Positions 31,387 to 41,433 are shown, counted from the first letter of the stretch. The stretch: DNA of 64,000 nucleotides from Roseburia sp. (GCA_023666265.1 JAMPCH010000006.1:18185-82184); one strand, 5' to 3'. Translations and numbers: made by a program. The notes: a model not told the origin generated them from the letters alone.

Positions 31387-34300
31387 ATGGATCGAGGTAT
31401 CAAAAACGGCGTTTCGCCCGAGGCGGAGGAGCTGATCGAGCTAAAGGATCGCGAGGAGCGGTATGAAAAATGGGTTCGCGCGCTCGGCGAGATGTATCAT
31501 ATCCGCTGTTATATCGACCTTATGACCGGGACGCACGAGACGATCAAGGAGAATGATCCCTCCGACGCGTCGATCCCGGAGGGCGGCGCGTTTATCGACG
31601 CGATCCGCGCCTATTGTAACGCGAACGTTTTTGTCGAGGATCGCGGCGAATACTTTAAAAAGCTCTCGCCCGAGTATATCGCCTCGCGCGTAAATCCCGA
31701 GTCGAAAAGCTATACCTTCGATTACCGCGAGCTCGTCGGCGAAGGCGCGCGCTGGGTACGCGGTATGGTGACGCTCGTCGATACGGGCGACGACGGCGAG
31801 CCGCGCCACGTCGTCTATACCGCCCACTATATCGATCAGGAGAAGGAGGAAAAGATCCTCCTCGAGTCGTCGCTCGGGCTGATGCGCGATACCTATTATC
31901 GGATCGGCTGTATCGACCTTAACCATAACTCCATGCGGACGATCTGTATCTCCGAGTCCGAGCGCGGTGAGAGCGGACTCTTCAGCGAAAATTTCCGCGC
32001 CGCGATCCGTGATTTCGCGAACGACTACGTCCTCCCCGAATACCGCGATCAATTCTTGAACGTGATGCTCCCCGAACAGATGCGGGCGATCTTTGACTCG
32101 GGCGCGGATTACTTCGATATTACCTACCGCCGCTATGAGAGCGGGGTCGCGACTTGGGTAAGGACAGAGCTCGCGCCGCTCGAGGGCTATTCCCCCGAGA
32201 ACCGCCGCGTGATGTGGTACGTTAAAAACATCTCGGAGGAAAAAGCGCTCGAGGAGCGCTTTAGCCAACAGCTCTTAAAAATGAACACCGACTCTAACCT
32301 CAGGATCAAGACCATCCTCGACGGGATCTCGGGCGGCTTTAAGATCAGTAACGACGACGAGCGCTATACCTTTTATTATATCGGCGACGCGGCGGCGCGG
32401 CTTTTTGGCTATTCCCTCGAGGAATTTACCGAAGTCACCCATAACAGCGCGATCGAGGTCATTTATCCCGCCGACCGCGAGGAGGCCGTAAACGGCGTAA
32501 CGCGCGACCTCGCGGGGGGCGAGAGCTATTCCGTGAAGTACCGCGTCCAATGTAAGGACGGGAACTTAAAATGGATCGTCGACAGCGGGAAGCGCGTCGT
32601 CAGCGACGGCGGGAAGGTATTATTATACAGCTTTTATCACGACGTGACCGAGCTCGAGGAGCATAACGAGCGGCTAAAGGACGCGCTCATGATGATCAGC
32701 TATATGGTGCGCTCGCTCGGCTGTGGGATCTTCGCCTATGAATATTTCCCGGGCGAGCCGATCCGTAAGATTCTCGTGATGAACGACGAGGCGAAGCGGC
32801 TTTTTGGCTGTCTCGGACAGGAAAATCTCGCCAAGATCGACATCGGGCGGATCATGCGCGAGAATATCTATCCCGAGGATCTCGCCGAGGTCGGGCGCGC
32901 GACGGCGACGATCCGCGAGCCGGGCGACAGCGTCTTTTACGAATTTCGGATCCACCACGCGGACGGGAAGCTCTACCGCGTTCAGGTGAAATCCGAGCTG
33001 CTCGAATTTGAGGGCGGGAAGCGCTTTATTTTAAGCTCGATGCTCGATATTACCGAGAAGAGCGAGCTTTATGACATTTTAAAGGAGGAGCGGGCGCGGT
33101 ATCAGGAGGCGCTCCTCTCCGACTGTGAATACGCCTATTCCTTTGACCTCACGGCGGGGTTGATCGAGCGGGACATCATTACGAAGGAGGGCGTAAACCT
33201 CTTCCGCGAGCTCGGTCTGACGCTCCCCGTCTCCTTCGACGAAATGACGGAGAAATGGGTGGAGAGCTTCCGACCCGAGTTTCTGACCGAGGAGAGCGAC
33301 CGCTGTCTGACCTGTGCGGCGCTCCGCGAGCGCTTTTTAAACGGGGAACAGGCGACCGAGCTCGAATACCGCACGCCCGCGACCGACCGCTATACCCGCG
33401 TGACCGCGCTTACTTCCCAAAGTGAGAGAAACGGGCATATCATGGCGATCGTATTCGCGACGGATACGACCGAGCGTAAGCGCATGGAAAATCAGACGCG
33501 TCAGGCGCTCCTCGAGGCGTATGAGGCGGCGAAGCGGGCGAATTCGGCGAAGTCCGACTTCCTCTCGCGTATGAGCCACGATATCCGTACCCCGCTCAAC
33601 GCGATCATCGGTATGACCGCGATCGCGGGGACTCACCTCGACGATACCGAGCGGATCAAGGATTGTCTCGGTAAGATCACGGTCTCGGCGGGTCACCTCC
33701 TCGGGCTGATCAACGAGGTCCTCGATATGTCTAAGATCGAGTCGGGTAAGATCGACCTTAACGAGGAGGAGTTTAACCTCTCCGACCTCGTCGACGCACT
33801 CATTCTGATGATCCGCCCCCAGATCAAGGCGAAGGGTCAGGAGCTCAACGTCAGCATCAAGGACGTCGCCCACGAGCGCGTCATCGGCGACCGCTCACGG
33901 ATCCAACAGTCCTTCCTCAACTTTTTAAGTAACGCGATCAAATATACCCCCGACGGCGGGACGATCGGCTTTTATATCACCGAGAAGGGTTCTCGCCACG
34001 ATCGGGTCGGCTGGTACGAATTCGTCTTTGAGGATACCGGGATCGGTATGACCCCCGAGTTCGCGGCGCATATCTTTGAGCCGTTTACCCGCGCCAAGGA
34101 TACCCGCGTCAACGAGATCCAAGGGACGGGTCTCGGTATGGCGATCGCGGATAACCTCGTCCGTATGATGAACGGCTCGATCAAGGTCGAGAGCGAGCTT
34201 AATAAAGGCTCGCGGTTTATCGTGACGATGTCGCTTAAGCTCCAGGAGAGCGAGGACGCGTCTTATGACGACTTTATCGACCTCCCCGTCCTCGTGGCGG

Positions 34301-35088
34301 ACGACGACCCCGTGACGCGGGAGAACGCCTGTCGTATCCTCGACGAGATGGGGATGAAGAGCGAGGCGGTCAAGGACGGGCGAGAGGCGGTCGACCGCGC
34401 GATCGAGCGCCACGAGGCGGGCGACGACTTTTTCGCCGTGATCCTCGACTGGCGGATGCCGAATCTCGACGGGATCGGTGCGGCGCGGGAAATTCGTCGG
34501 GCGATCGGTCCCGACGTCCCGATCATTATTATCTCCGCCTATGACTGGTCGGATATCGAGCTCGAGGCGCGCGCCGCCGGCGCGGACGCCTTTATCGGGA
34601 AGCCGCTCTTTAAGTCGCGGTTCGCGCGGCTCTTCCGCGATATGCTGACGGGCGGCGAGGATCGCTACGCCGCCGACGACGTAAAAGACATTCTCCGCGA
34701 GGATTTCGCGGGCTGTCGCGCCCTCCTCGTCGAGGATAACGAGCTGAACGCCGAGATCGCGGGTGAGCTTCTCAATATGATGAACGTCGAGGTCGAGTAC
34801 GCCGTCAACGGTCAGGAGGCGGTCGACCGCTTCGCCGCGTCCGAGCCGAATTATTTTAAGATCATCTTTATGGATATCCAGATGCCCGTTTTAAACGGGA
34901 ACGAGGCGACCCGCGCGATCCGCGCTCTCTCGCGGCGGGACGCCAAGGGGATACCGATCATCGCGATGACGGCGAACGCCTTCTCCGACGATATAAAGGC
35001 GTCGATGGAGGCGGGGATGAACGAGCATATCGCCAAGCCGCTCGATCTTAAACAGTTCGTCAAGGTCCTCCGCCGCTGGCTACGGTAA
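31387..35088 (+). CDS. Cytosolic hybrid sensor histidine kinase with several PAS domains and two receiver domains
   Basis: 1233 residues from ATG 31387 (CGGAGGG upstream). About five PAS-like sensor units fill residues 25-700 (for example AARLFGYSLEEFTEV with PADREEAVNGV), followed by the dimerisation helix with phospho-acceptor His731 (SRMSHDIRTPLNAIIGM), the ATP-binding domain (DTGIGM, GTGLGMAI), receiver 1 (Asp1021 in VILDWRMPNLDG) and receiver 2 (Asp1163 in IIFMDIQMP). No membrane segment or HPt domain is seen, so the signal is internal (redox, ligand) and phosphate ends at the receivers or an unlinked HPt. No DNA-binding partner is adjacent; the chemoreceptor gene follows. Confidence 0.93.
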   Translation: MDRGIKNGVSPEAEELIELKDREERYEKWVRALGEMYHIRCYIDLMTGTHETIKENDPSDASIPEGGAFIDAIRAYCNANVFVEDRGEYFKKLSPEYIASRVNPESKSYTFDYRELVGEGARWVRGMVTLVDTGDDGEPRHVVYTAHYIDQEKEEKILLESSLGLMRDTYYRIGCIDLNHNSMRTICISESERGESGLFSENFRAAIRDFANDYVLPEYRDQFLNVMLPEQMRAIFDSGADYFDITYRRYESGVATWVRTELAPLEGYSPENRRVMWYVKNISEEKALEERFSQQLLKMNTDSNLRIKTILDGISGGFKISNDDERYTFYYIGDAAARLFGYSLEEFTEVTHNSAIEVIYPADREEAVNGVTRDLAGGESYSVKYRVQCKDGNLKWIVDSGKRVVSDGGKVLLYSFYHDVTELEEHNERLKDALMMISYMVRSLGCGIFAYEYFPGEPIRKILVMNDEAKRLFGCLGQENLAKIDIGRIMRENIYPEDLAEVGRATATIREPGDSVFYEFRIHHADGKLYRVQVKSELLEFEGGKRFILSSMLDITEKSELYDILKEERARYQEALLSDCEYAYSFDLTAGLIERDIITKEGVNLFRELGLTLPVSFDEMTEKWVESFRPEFLTEESDRCLTCAALRERFLNGEQATELEYRTPATDRYTRVTALTSQSERNGHIMAIVFATDTTERKRMENQTRQALLEAYEAAKRANSAKSDFLSRMSHDIRTPLNAIIGMTAIAGTHLDDTERIKDCLGKITVSAGHLLGLINEVLDMSKIESGKIDLNEEEFNLSDLVDALILMIRPQIKAKGQELNVSIKDVAHERVIGDRSRIQQSFLNFLSNAIKYTPDGGTIGFYITEKGSRHDRVGWYEFVFEDTGIGMTPEFAAHIFEPFTRAKDTRVNEIQGTGLGMAIADNLVRMMNGSIKVESELNKGSRFIVTMSLKLQESEDASYDDFIDLPVLVADDDPVTRENACRILDEMGMKSEAVKDGREAVDRAIERHEAGDDFFAVILDWRMPNLDGIGAAREIRRAIGPDVPIIIISAYDWSDIELEARAAGADAFIGKPLFKSRFARLFRDMLTGGEDRYAADDVKDILREDFAGCRALLVEDNELNAEIAGELLNMMNVEVEYAVNGQEAVDRFAASEPNYFKIIFMDIQMPVLNGNEATRAIRALSRRDAKGIPIIAMTANAFSDDIKASMEAGMNEHIAKPLDLKQFVKVLRRWLR

Positions 35089-35187
35089 ATTTTGTCATTT
35101 TTATCGTTATTTTCGCCGCCGACCGCGCCGAAACGAAAAAAATTCGCGATTTTTTTGCAAAATTCGTTAAAAAATCCTAAATTTGTC

Positions 35188-35217
35188 TTGACAGCGGCGA
35201 ATAAGATGTGTTATAAT
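35188..35217 (+). promoter_or_regulatory. Promoter of the chemoreceptor gene
   Basis: TTGACA (35188-35193), 18-base spacer, TATAAT (35212-35217). The ATG is about 400 bases downstream, so the message has an unusually long leader. Confidence 0.8.
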
Positions 35218-35224
35218 AAAGCTT

Positions 35225-35621
35225 GATAAATGGGTTTTGTCGCTTTTTACGACAAAACAAAAGGGACGGCGGCTTTTCGCTTGCGCTCCTTCCCCAAAAA
35301 AAATTTTTAAAATCATTTTTGGGAAGGCGGCGAAGCCGGCGGGTCTGTTTAAGGATATAAAACACGGGTCGCGGCGACGGGTCGTTCTTTCGCGCCGAGC
35401 GGACGGTTCGCGTTTTTATCATAAAACTTTTTTAAGGAAGCTCCGAAGTCGGAGGCGTTTCGTAACGACGGGTCATACGGATCATACGGGGAAAGGATTG
35501 AACCGTGGGTCGCGCCTTGATCCCGCTCGGGCGCTCGCCGCGCCGCGGATCGTCGGAGGATCGGTGCTTCTTTAAGCTTGTCAAATGCAGGATTTATTTG
35601 ACTGAAAGGGGTTTCAAAACA
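35225..35621 (+). promoter_or_regulatory. Long 5' leader of the chemoreceptor gene
   Basis: Nearly 400 bases without a supported gene. Visible structure: TTTTGTCG / CGACAAAA hairpin (35233-35256), an inverted pair CTTCCCC / GGGAAG around an A/T run (35289-35332), CTCCGAAGTCGGAG (35441-35454), and a GGTCATACGGATCATACGG direct repeat (35471-35489). I could not match it to c-di-GMP or other riboswitch consensus by eye, but length and folding fit a regulatory RNA. Confidence 0.4.
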
Positions 35622-37307
35622 ATGAAAAACATTAAGGTTGCCGGGAAGCTGATCATTTCTTTCGGTGCGGTGTTGCTCGTTTTACTCGTGGTCATTATTT
35701 TCGCCGTGATGGCGATGACCTCGATCAGAGGGACGTTCGACGAGTTTTATTTAAAACAGTATACGAACGTTAAGTATATCGACGACATCGAGCTGAACGT
35801 AAATGTCGCGACGAGACATATCCTCGTCGCTATGAGTAGCAACGATACCGACACGATCACCGAGCGTCTCACCGAGGCGAACAACGCCCTCGGGACGGCG
35901 GACGAGATGATCGCGGCGCTCGAGGGGAATTATACCGGCGATATGTCGGATATCAACGCGGTCGACGCGGCGGTAGGTACCTTTGAGGAGGTTTTTGAGG
36001 AATTCGGCGCTTTTGCGATCGATAATCGGGACGAGGAAGCGCAGGCGCTCTATAACTCAAAGCTCCTCCCCGCTTTCGCGACGCTGAACGCGGCGGTCGA
36101 GACGGCGGCGACGCATATGGACGAAAGAGCTCAGGCGGCGCATGACAGCGGTATGAGCAACATCCAGTCGACGATCATCATTATGATCGTTTGCGGCGTA
36201 CTCGCCTTCATTATCGGTATCTTCTTCGCGATGTATATCACGGTCTCCTTCACGAGAGTACTCAGAGAGGTCGAGACGAATTCGCTCAAGCTCGCGAGAG
36301 GCGACTTCCACGCGACGATCACCTACGAGGGGAAGGACGAATTCGGCAGTCTCGCGAACGCTGTCCGTCAGATCGCGACCTGTCTGCGCGGCGTTATCGC
36401 GGATATCGATATGGTACTTACCGAGGCGTCCAACGGGAACTTCCAGGTACATACGAGAGACGAGGCGCTTTACGTCGGCGAGCTCGGTCACATCCTTACC
36501 GCGATGAGAGCCTTTATTTCTAAGATGAACGAGGCGATGTATAAGATCAATAACGCCTCCGAACAGGTAGCGGCGGGGTCGGATCAAGTCTCCTCCGGCG
36601 CACAGGCGCTGTCTCAGGGCGCGATGGAACAGGCTTCGTCCGTTGAGGAATTAGCGGCGACGATCACCGCGATCTCGAGTAAGATCACGGCGAACGCCGA
36701 CGACGCGGCGCACGCGAGCGAACAGACGAATGTCGCCGGCTCCGAGATGCGTAACGCGGCGAATAAGATGAACCAGCTCGTTGCGGCGATGAATGAGATC
36801 CAGAACTCCTCGAGCGAGACCAAAAAGATCATCAAGACGATCGAAGATATCGCCTTCCAGACGAATATTCTCGCGCTGAACGCCGCGGTAGAGGCGGCGA
36901 GAGCGGGCGCCGCCGGTAAGGGCTTCGCGGTCGTAGCCGACGAAGTACGTAACCTCGCGGGTAAGAGCGCGGACGCGGCGAAGAATACGACCGACCTGAT
37001 CGAGGGTACGGTCGCGGCGATCGATCGCGGAAATACCTTAGTGGAAGAAGTCGCGCAGGAGATCGGCGCGGTATCCAAGGCGACGGACGAGGTAGCGGTA
37101 CTCAACGAGAAGATCTCGGGCGCGGCGAAGGAAGCCGCCGACTCGATCAATCAGGTCACCGTCGGGATCGATCAGATCTCGGGCGTTGTTCAGACGAACT
37201 CGGCGACCTCGGAGGAATCCGCCGCCGCGTCGGAAGAGCTTTCCGGTCAGGCGCAGATGCTGAAGGATCTCGTAGCGGAATTCAAGCTGAAGGAAGCCGC
37301 AGAATAA
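35622..37307 (+). CDS. Methyl-accepting chemotaxis protein
   Basis: 561 residues from ATG 35622 (GAAAGGGG upstream). Membrane segments at about 8-30 and 190-212 bracket a four-helix extracellular sensor (MCP 4HB type: [12 protein letters not shown]). A HAMP linker (about 213-265) and a second HAMP-like stretch lead to the cytoplasmic signalling coil with its hairpin tip [22 protein letters not shown], then [19 protein letters not shown]. It passes ligand binding to CheA/CheW. No other chemotaxis gene is in the window. The C-terminus has no NWETF-like CheR tether. Confidence 0.93.
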   Translation: MKNIKVAGKLIISFGAVLLVLLVVIIFAVMAMTSIRGTFDEFYLKQYTNVKYIDDIELNVNVATRHILVAMSSNDTDTITERLTEANNALGTADEMIAALEGNYTGDMSDINAVDAAVGTFEEVFEEFGAFAIDNRDEEAQALYNSKLLPAFATLNAAVETAATHMDERAQAAHDSGMSNIQSTIIIMIVCGVLAFIIGIFFAMYITVSFTRVLREVETNSLKLARGDFHATITYEGKDEFGSLANAVRQIATCLRGVIADIDMVLTEASNGNFQVHTRDEALYVGELGHILTAMRAFISKMNEAMYKINNASEQVAAGSDQVSSGAQALSQGAMEQASSVEELAATITAISSKITANADDAAHASEQTNVAGSEMRNAANKMNQLVAAMNEIQNSSSETKKIIKTIEDIAFQTNILALNAAVEAARAGAAGKGFAVVADEVRNLAGKSADAAKNTTDLIEGTVAAIDRGNTLVEEVAQEIGAVSKATDEVAVLNEKISGAAKEAADSINQVTVGIDQISGVVQTNSATSEESAAASEELSGQAQMLKDLVAEFKLKEAAE

Positions 37308-37327
37308 GGCAACACATGATAAATACC

Positions 37328-37366
37328 ACCACGGGCTTGCGCTCTCGCGCAAGCCCGTGGTTTTGT
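37328..37366 (+). terminator. Intrinsic terminator of the chemoreceptor gene
   Basis: Perfect 15-bp stem ACCACGGGCTTGCGC with TCTC loop, then TTTTGTG. Confidence 0.92.
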
Positions 37367-37381
37367 GTTATGTGGGAACGA

Positions 37382-37836
37382 AAGAGAGATTTTTAAGAGA
37401 TTTTTAAGAATGAAAAATTTTAGCCGGGGCTTTGCCCCGAACCCCACTTCCTTTTGTGCCAAAAGGAAGCGAAAATCAATATCTATTTTTTCTAATAATC
37501 ATTAAGCGACAAGCCTTGATGACATTTTCAAGTTTTGTATTAAACTCGTACAAGTTTGCTTATAATTATTACGACAACAAGTATTTTGTTGATGCCGCTA
37601 TTTAATTAAATTTTCTTTCGGATATAAACTTTTCGAATAGCTGAAATTATAAAATCTACTGTTCGTTCGTCTAAAGATTACAAAAGTTTAGGTCAAGCCT
37701 TTTCAAAGGCTTGTAGGGTTCGGGGGTGCGACAGGATGTCGCATAGCAAGCGCCCCAAGCGCCGCACGGACGCGGCGCAAAACAAAGCGCTTGCAACGGA
37801 GCGCCCTCGCCGTAACTTTTACTTCTTAATGCTTTC
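37382..37836. repeat. Repeat-rich gap with inverted GGGGCTTTGCCCC / AAGGCTTGACC blocks
   Basis: No gene is seen in these 455 bases. Left part: tandem GATTTTTAAGA, CGGGGCTTTGCCCCG (37425-37439) and CTTCCTTTTG / CAAAAGGAAG. Then an AT-rich island of 220 bases. Right part: in inverted orientation, AGGTCAAGCCTTTTCAAAGG (37690-37709), GTAGGGTTCGGGG and a GC-rich tail with ATGTCGCA / TGCGACA and CGCCGC pairs. The left block type recurs at 63896-63948, so it is an interspersed element. Confidence 0.65.
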
Positions 37837-38697
37837 TTAAATTTCTTCTCTATTCGCGATTTTTACCACCCCGCGAAAGGGTGCGGTGATCGGGAGGAGC
37901 GCGTTTCGCGCCGCCGTCTCGCTCTCAAAGATCCCAAAGACCGCGCTCCCGCTCCCGCTGAGGGCGGCGGCGAGCGCGCCGTTTTTTTTCAGCGCCGCGA
38001 CGAGCGCGTCGATCCTTTCGTCGCGGTACAGCTTCTCAAAAACATTATAGACCCCGCCGCTCCAAGCCTTTACCCCGAGGGGGAGGGAGCGGACAAAGCC
38101 GTCGAAGTCCGCTCGCGCGGCGAGCGGCGCGTCGTCATAGGCGCGGTATGCCGCCGCCGTCGAACAGGAGAGATCGGGCTTCACCAGCCCGATCACGAAA
38201 TCGTTTGGAAGCTCGATCGGGGTGATCCTTTCCCCGATCCCGCCGCAGACCGCCGCGCCGCCGACCAGACAAAACGGTACGTCCGCGCCGAGCGACGCGC
38301 CCAGCTCGATCAGCCGCTCCCGAGGGAGCGGCTCGCCGAATAGGCGGTTGAGCGCTTTGAGGACTGTCGCGCCGTCGGTACTGCTCCCGCCGAGACCCGC
38401 CTCGGTCGGGATATTTTTGATAATTCGGATCGAGACCTTCGCCGAAAGTCCCGTCTCGGCGAAAAAGGTGTTCGCCGCCTTCATGGCGATATTCCGCTCG
38501 TCGGTCGGGATCGTCGGATCGCCGGAGAGATAAACTCCATGCTCCGACCCGATCGAGACGACCACCTCGTCATAGAGATCGATCGCGCACATCACGGTAT
38601 CGAGCGTATGATAGCCGTTCGCGAGCCGCCCCGTAATGTCGAGATAAAGGTTGATCTTGGCGTAAGCCCGCTCTACGGTACGTTTAATTTCGTTCAT
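37837..38697 (-). CDS. ispE: 4-diphosphocytidyl-2-C-methyl-D-erythritol kinase
   Basis: 286 residues, GHMP kinase. The substrate motif AYAKINLYLDITGRLANGYH (about 11-30), the ATP loop IPTEAGLGGSSTDGATVL (about 92-109) and the C-terminal LSGSGSAVFGIF are present. It phosphorylates CDP-methylerythritol in the MEP pathway to isoprenoids, so this host makes isoprenoids by the non-mevalonate route. It is the last gene of a leftward operon lrp-like, aminotransferase, ispE, and its start overlaps the aminotransferase stop by 14 bases. Confidence 0.95.
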   Translation of the reverse strand: MNEIKRTVERAYAKINLYLDITGRLANGYHTLDTVMCAIDLYDEVVVSIGSEHGVYLSGDPTIPTDERNIAMKAANTFFAETGLSAKVSIRIIKNIPTEAGLGGSSTDGATVLKALNRLFGEPLPRERLIELGASLGADVPFCLVGGAAVCGGIGERITPIELPNDFVIGLVKPDLSCSTAAAYRAYDDAPLAARADFDGFVRSLPLGVKAWSGGVYNVFEKLYRDERIDALVAALKKNGALAAALSGSGSAVFGIFESETAARNALLPITAPFRGVVKIANREEI

Positions 38698-39856
38698 GTA
38701 AAAACTCCTCGATCCGCTCGAGCGCGGTCGTGATGTGATGGATCGAATAAGCGTAGCTCACGCGGATATAGCCCTCGCCCGAGTCGCCGAAGGCGTCGCC
38801 CGGGACGACCGCGACCTTCTTTTGATAGATCAGCTCTTGGCTGAAATCCTGAGAGCTGAGCCCCGTCGATCGGATACAGGGGAATACGTAAAACGCGCCC
38901 TCCGGCTCAAAGCAATGAAGTCCGAGGCGATTAAAGCCGTCCACGATCAGGCGGCGGCGAAGGTCGTATTGACCGACCATATACTCGACCTCCGCGCGAC
39001 AATCGCGCATAGCGGTGATCGCGGCGTATTGGCTCGTCGTCGGGGCGCACATGATCGCGTACTGGTGGATTTTCCGAATTTGCTCGAGGATCGGCGCGGG
39101 TCCCGCCGCGTAGCCGAGCCGCCAACCCGTCATCGCGAACGCCTTTGAGAAGCCGTTGACGACGACCGTCCGTTCGCGCATCCCCTCCAGTTCGGCGATC
39201 GAGACGTGGCGCTCGTCGCCGTAGGTCAGCTCGGAGTAGATCTCGTCCGAGAGGACGAGGATCTCCCGATCGCGGAGGATCGCGGCGATTTTTTCGAGAT
39301 CGCCGCGCCGCATGACCGCGCCGGTCGGATTATTCGGATAGGGGAGGACGAGCGCCTTCGTCCGAGGTGTGAGCTTATCGAGTAACAGCTCGGGCGTAAG
39401 GCGAAAGAGATCCTCCTCCCTCGTCTCGATCGGGATGGGTACGCCCCCCGCGAGGCTCACGAGCGGACTGTAACAGACGAAGCTCGGCTCGGGGACGAGG
39501 ACCTCGTCCCCCGGGGCGACGATCGCGCGGAAGACCGCGTCGATCGCCTCCGAGCCGCCGACGGTCACGAGGATCTCATGCTCGGGGTCATAGCGAAGGC
39601 GGATACGGTCGCTCAAATAGTCCGAGATCGCGGCGCGAAGCTCGGAAAGTCCCGCGTTTGAGGTATACGCCGTCCGCCCCTTTTCGAGAGAGCGGATCGC
39701 GCTCTTACGGATCGGGAAGGGGGTCTGGAAATCCGGCTCGCCGACCGAGAGGCTGATGATATTGTCGACCGAGGCGGCGATGTCAAAAAACTTACGGATG
39801 CCCGAGAATTTGATCTCGCGAACCTTTTCCGAAAGAATGTTGTCGTAGTTTATCAC
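38684..39856 (-). CDS. PLP-dependent aminotransferase, class I/II
   Basis: 390 residues. SLSVGEPDFQTP (substrate), GRTAYTSNAGLSELR, NNPTGAV, the SDEIYSELTY loop that holds the PLP ring and the PLP lysine in NGFSKAFAMTGWRLGY are those of fold-type I aspartate/aromatic aminotransferases (PatA/AspC-like). It moves amino groups between an amino acid and a keto acid; specificity is uncertain. It overlaps the Lrp-type regulator by 4 bases (ATGA), a common pairing in Clostridia, so control by that regulator is likely. Confidence 0.92.
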   Translation of the reverse strand: MINYDNILSEKVREIKFSGIRKFFDIAASVDNIISLSVGEPDFQTPFPIRKSAIRSLEKGRTAYTSNAGLSELRAAISDYLSDRIRLRYDPEHEILVTVGGSEAIDAVFRAIVAPGDEVLVPEPSFVCYSPLVSLAGGVPIPIETREEDLFRLTPELLLDKLTPRTKALVLPYPNNPTGAVMRRGDLEKIAAILRDREILVLSDEIYSELTYGDERHVSIAELEGMRERTVVVNGFSKAFAMTGWRLGYAAGPAPILEQIRKIHQYAIMCAPTTSQYAAITAMRDCRAEVEYMVGQYDLRRRLIVDGFNRLGLHCFEPEGAFYVFPCIRSTGLSSQDFSQELIYQKKVAVVPGDAFGDSGEGYIRVSYAYSIHHITTALERIEEFLHERN

Positions 39857-40332
39857 GGGGAAACCAAGCTCCTTTCGTCGGTGAGACAGTTCGCGAAAAG
39901 CGAACCCTTCTCCTTATAACGGCGGAGGATAAAGTGGGTCGTCGTCGAGAGGACGCCGTCGATCGGCGCGAGACGGTCGGAGACAAAAAGCGCCACCTCG
40001 CGTAGGCTCGACCCCCGGAGCGTCACCGAGAGGTCAAAAGACCCGCTCATCAGATAAACGCTCTCGACCTCGGGATAGCGCGCGATCTCCCGCGCGATCT
40101 CGTCATAGCCGCATTTCGCCTGGGGCGAGACCTTTAACTCGATAAAGGCGGAGACGCAGTTTTTATCGAACTCCTCCTCGTTGATGATCGCGGAATAGCC
40201 GATGATCGTCCCGTCCTCCTCGAGCTTTTTGAGGCGCTTCGCGACCTCCTCGGCGGAGATCCCGAGCATAACGGCGAGCTGTTCCTCACTGAGCCGCGCG
40301 TTCTCGCGCAGCAGGTCTACCAGTTGCTTCAT
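39853..40332 (-). CDS. Lrp/AsnC-family transcriptional regulator
   Basis: 159 residues. An N-terminal winged helix-turn-helix (LSEEQLAVMLGISAEEVAKRLKKLEEDGTIIGYSA) and a RAM domain (about 75-150: FIELKVSPQAKCGYDEIAREIARYPEVESVYLMSGSFD) that binds amino acids and builds octamers. It probably senses the product or substrate of the aminotransferase it overlaps. GAAAGGAAGG precedes the start on the coding strand. Confidence 0.92.
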   Translation of the reverse strand: MKQLVDLLRENARLSEEQLAVMLGISAEEVAKRLKKLEEDGTIIGYSAIINEEEFDKNCVSAFIELKVSPQAKCGYDEIAREIARYPEVESVYLMSGSFDLSVTLRGSSLREVALFVSDRLAPIDGVLSTTTHFILRRYKEKGSLFANCLTDERSLVSP

Positions 40333-40409
40333 AAAGTTCCTTCCTTTCTCGGCTTATATAGATACTGTTTTTATTTTTTATGGCAGGAGTGCCGTTCGGC
40401 GAGTCTCCT

Positions 40410-41222
40410 TTAAATCGCGATAAATTCCGCTCTCCGCCCCTTAAAGATCGCGATCCGCTCAAACCCCGCCGCCTTCGCGAGTGTGATCCCGTCGGGGATA
40501 TTTTTCCCGAGGTCGGCGACGTTGTGCGCGTCCGAGCCGATCGTTAAAATCTCCCCGCCGAGCGCGCGATACCTTTTTATATAGGGGAGGTCGGGGAGGG
40601 CTTTCCCGATCTTCTGGCGATAGCCCGAGGTATTGATCTCGATCCCCTTTCCCCGACGGATCAGCGTTCGGAATATTTCGTCGATCGCGGCTTCGTATTG
40701 CTTCATATCGACCGCGAACCCGTGATCGCCCGCGATATAGCGGAGCGGATAGGTGAGATGTCCCAACACGTCGAAGTCCGCTGTTTCCGCCATTTCGAGG
40801 ACTTCCTCAAAATAAAGCGGGAGGAGCTTTTCGGGCGGGTCTTTCCGGTAATCGAGGAAGTAAAAATCCTCATACCCGCGAAGCATATGACAAGAGCCGA
40901 TCACAAAGTCATAGGGCGCGGCGGCGAGAATTTTTTCGGCGAGGGCGAGGTCATGGTGGGGCTGTCCAAGCTCGACCCCATAGAGGAAGGCGAGCTTCCC
41001 CGCGTATTTCTCCTTTAGGGGCGGGAGCGCCGTCGCCGCCTCCGCCGCGCTTTTTTCTATTTCATATTCCGGGTCAAAAAATTGATTGACCTCGATATGG
41101 TCGGTGAGGGCGTAATAGTTTAGCCCGAGCGCGGCGGCGCGGTTGATCATCTCCTCCGCCCCGTCCTCTCCGTCGAAGGAATAGCGGGAGTGGGTATGGA
41201 GATCAAAGGGGATCTTATTCAT
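40410..41222 (-). CDS. PHP-domain phosphatase (histidinol-phosphatase-like)
   Basis: 270 residues. The four PHP metal motifs are visible: DLHTHSRYSFDG near 8-19, TDHIEVN, the GVELGQPH Glu site and ...VIGSCHM, with the final SDAHN near 233. These bind three metals and hydrolyse a phosphoester; HisK/YcdX-type histidinol phosphatase is the closest known role. No other his gene is in the window, so the substrate may differ. Its message would start at about 41361 and run through fold-back repeat copy 3 as its leader. Confidence 0.87.
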   Translation of the reverse strand: MNKIPFDLHTHSRYSFDGEDGAEEMINRAAALGLNYYALTDHIEVNQFFDPEYEIEKSAAEAATALPPLKEKYAGKLAFLYGVELGQPHHDLALAEKILAAAPYDFVIGSCHMLRGYEDFYFLDYRKDPPEKLLPLYFEEVLEMAETADFDVLGHLTYPLRYIAGDHGFAVDMKQYEAAIDEIFRTLIRRGKGIEINTSGYRQKIGKALPDLPYIKRYRALGGEILTIGSDAHNVADLGKNIPDGITLAKAAGFERIAIFKGRRAEFIAI

Positions 41223-41259
41223 AAAAACCGTCCTTTCCGCGCCTTCCCAAAAAAACTTA

Positions 41260-41361
41260 ATACTGTTTCACTCCGAATGTGTAGACAAAAATTCGGCGCA
41301 AAATCCATATATCCAAGCTTTTGCTTGAATTTTTGTACACATTCATGTCGTGAAAAAGTAT
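41260..41361 (+). repeat. Fold-back repeat, copy 3
   Basis: 102 bases. Outer arms ATACTGTTTCACTCCGAATG and CATGTCGTGAAAAAGTAT pair with a few mismatches; next GTGTA / TACAC, then ACAAAAATTC / GAATTTTTGT, enclosing the shared core GGCGCAAAAT...CCAAGCTTTTGCTTG. Arm sequences differ from the other two copies while remaining self-complementary. Confidence 0.85.
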
Positions 41362-41367
41362 AAATCC

Positions 41368-41396
41368 ATTATAGCATATTTTTTAATTTTTGTCTA
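41368..41396 (-). promoter_or_regulatory. Promoter of the PHP phosphatase gene
   Basis: On the minus strand TAGACA (41396-41391), 17-base spacer, TATAAT (41373-41368). The expected start is at the edge of the fold-back repeat. Confidence 0.65.
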
Positions 41397-41404
41397 TGAA
41401 AATG

Positions 41405-41433
41405 TTTACTTTTCTTGAAAAATATAGTATAAT
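41405..41433 (+). promoter_or_regulatory. Promoter of the ACT-UPF0210 operon
   Basis: TTTACT (41405-41410), 17-base spacer, TATAAT (41428-41433), back to back with the leftward PHP promoter. Confidence 0.65.
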
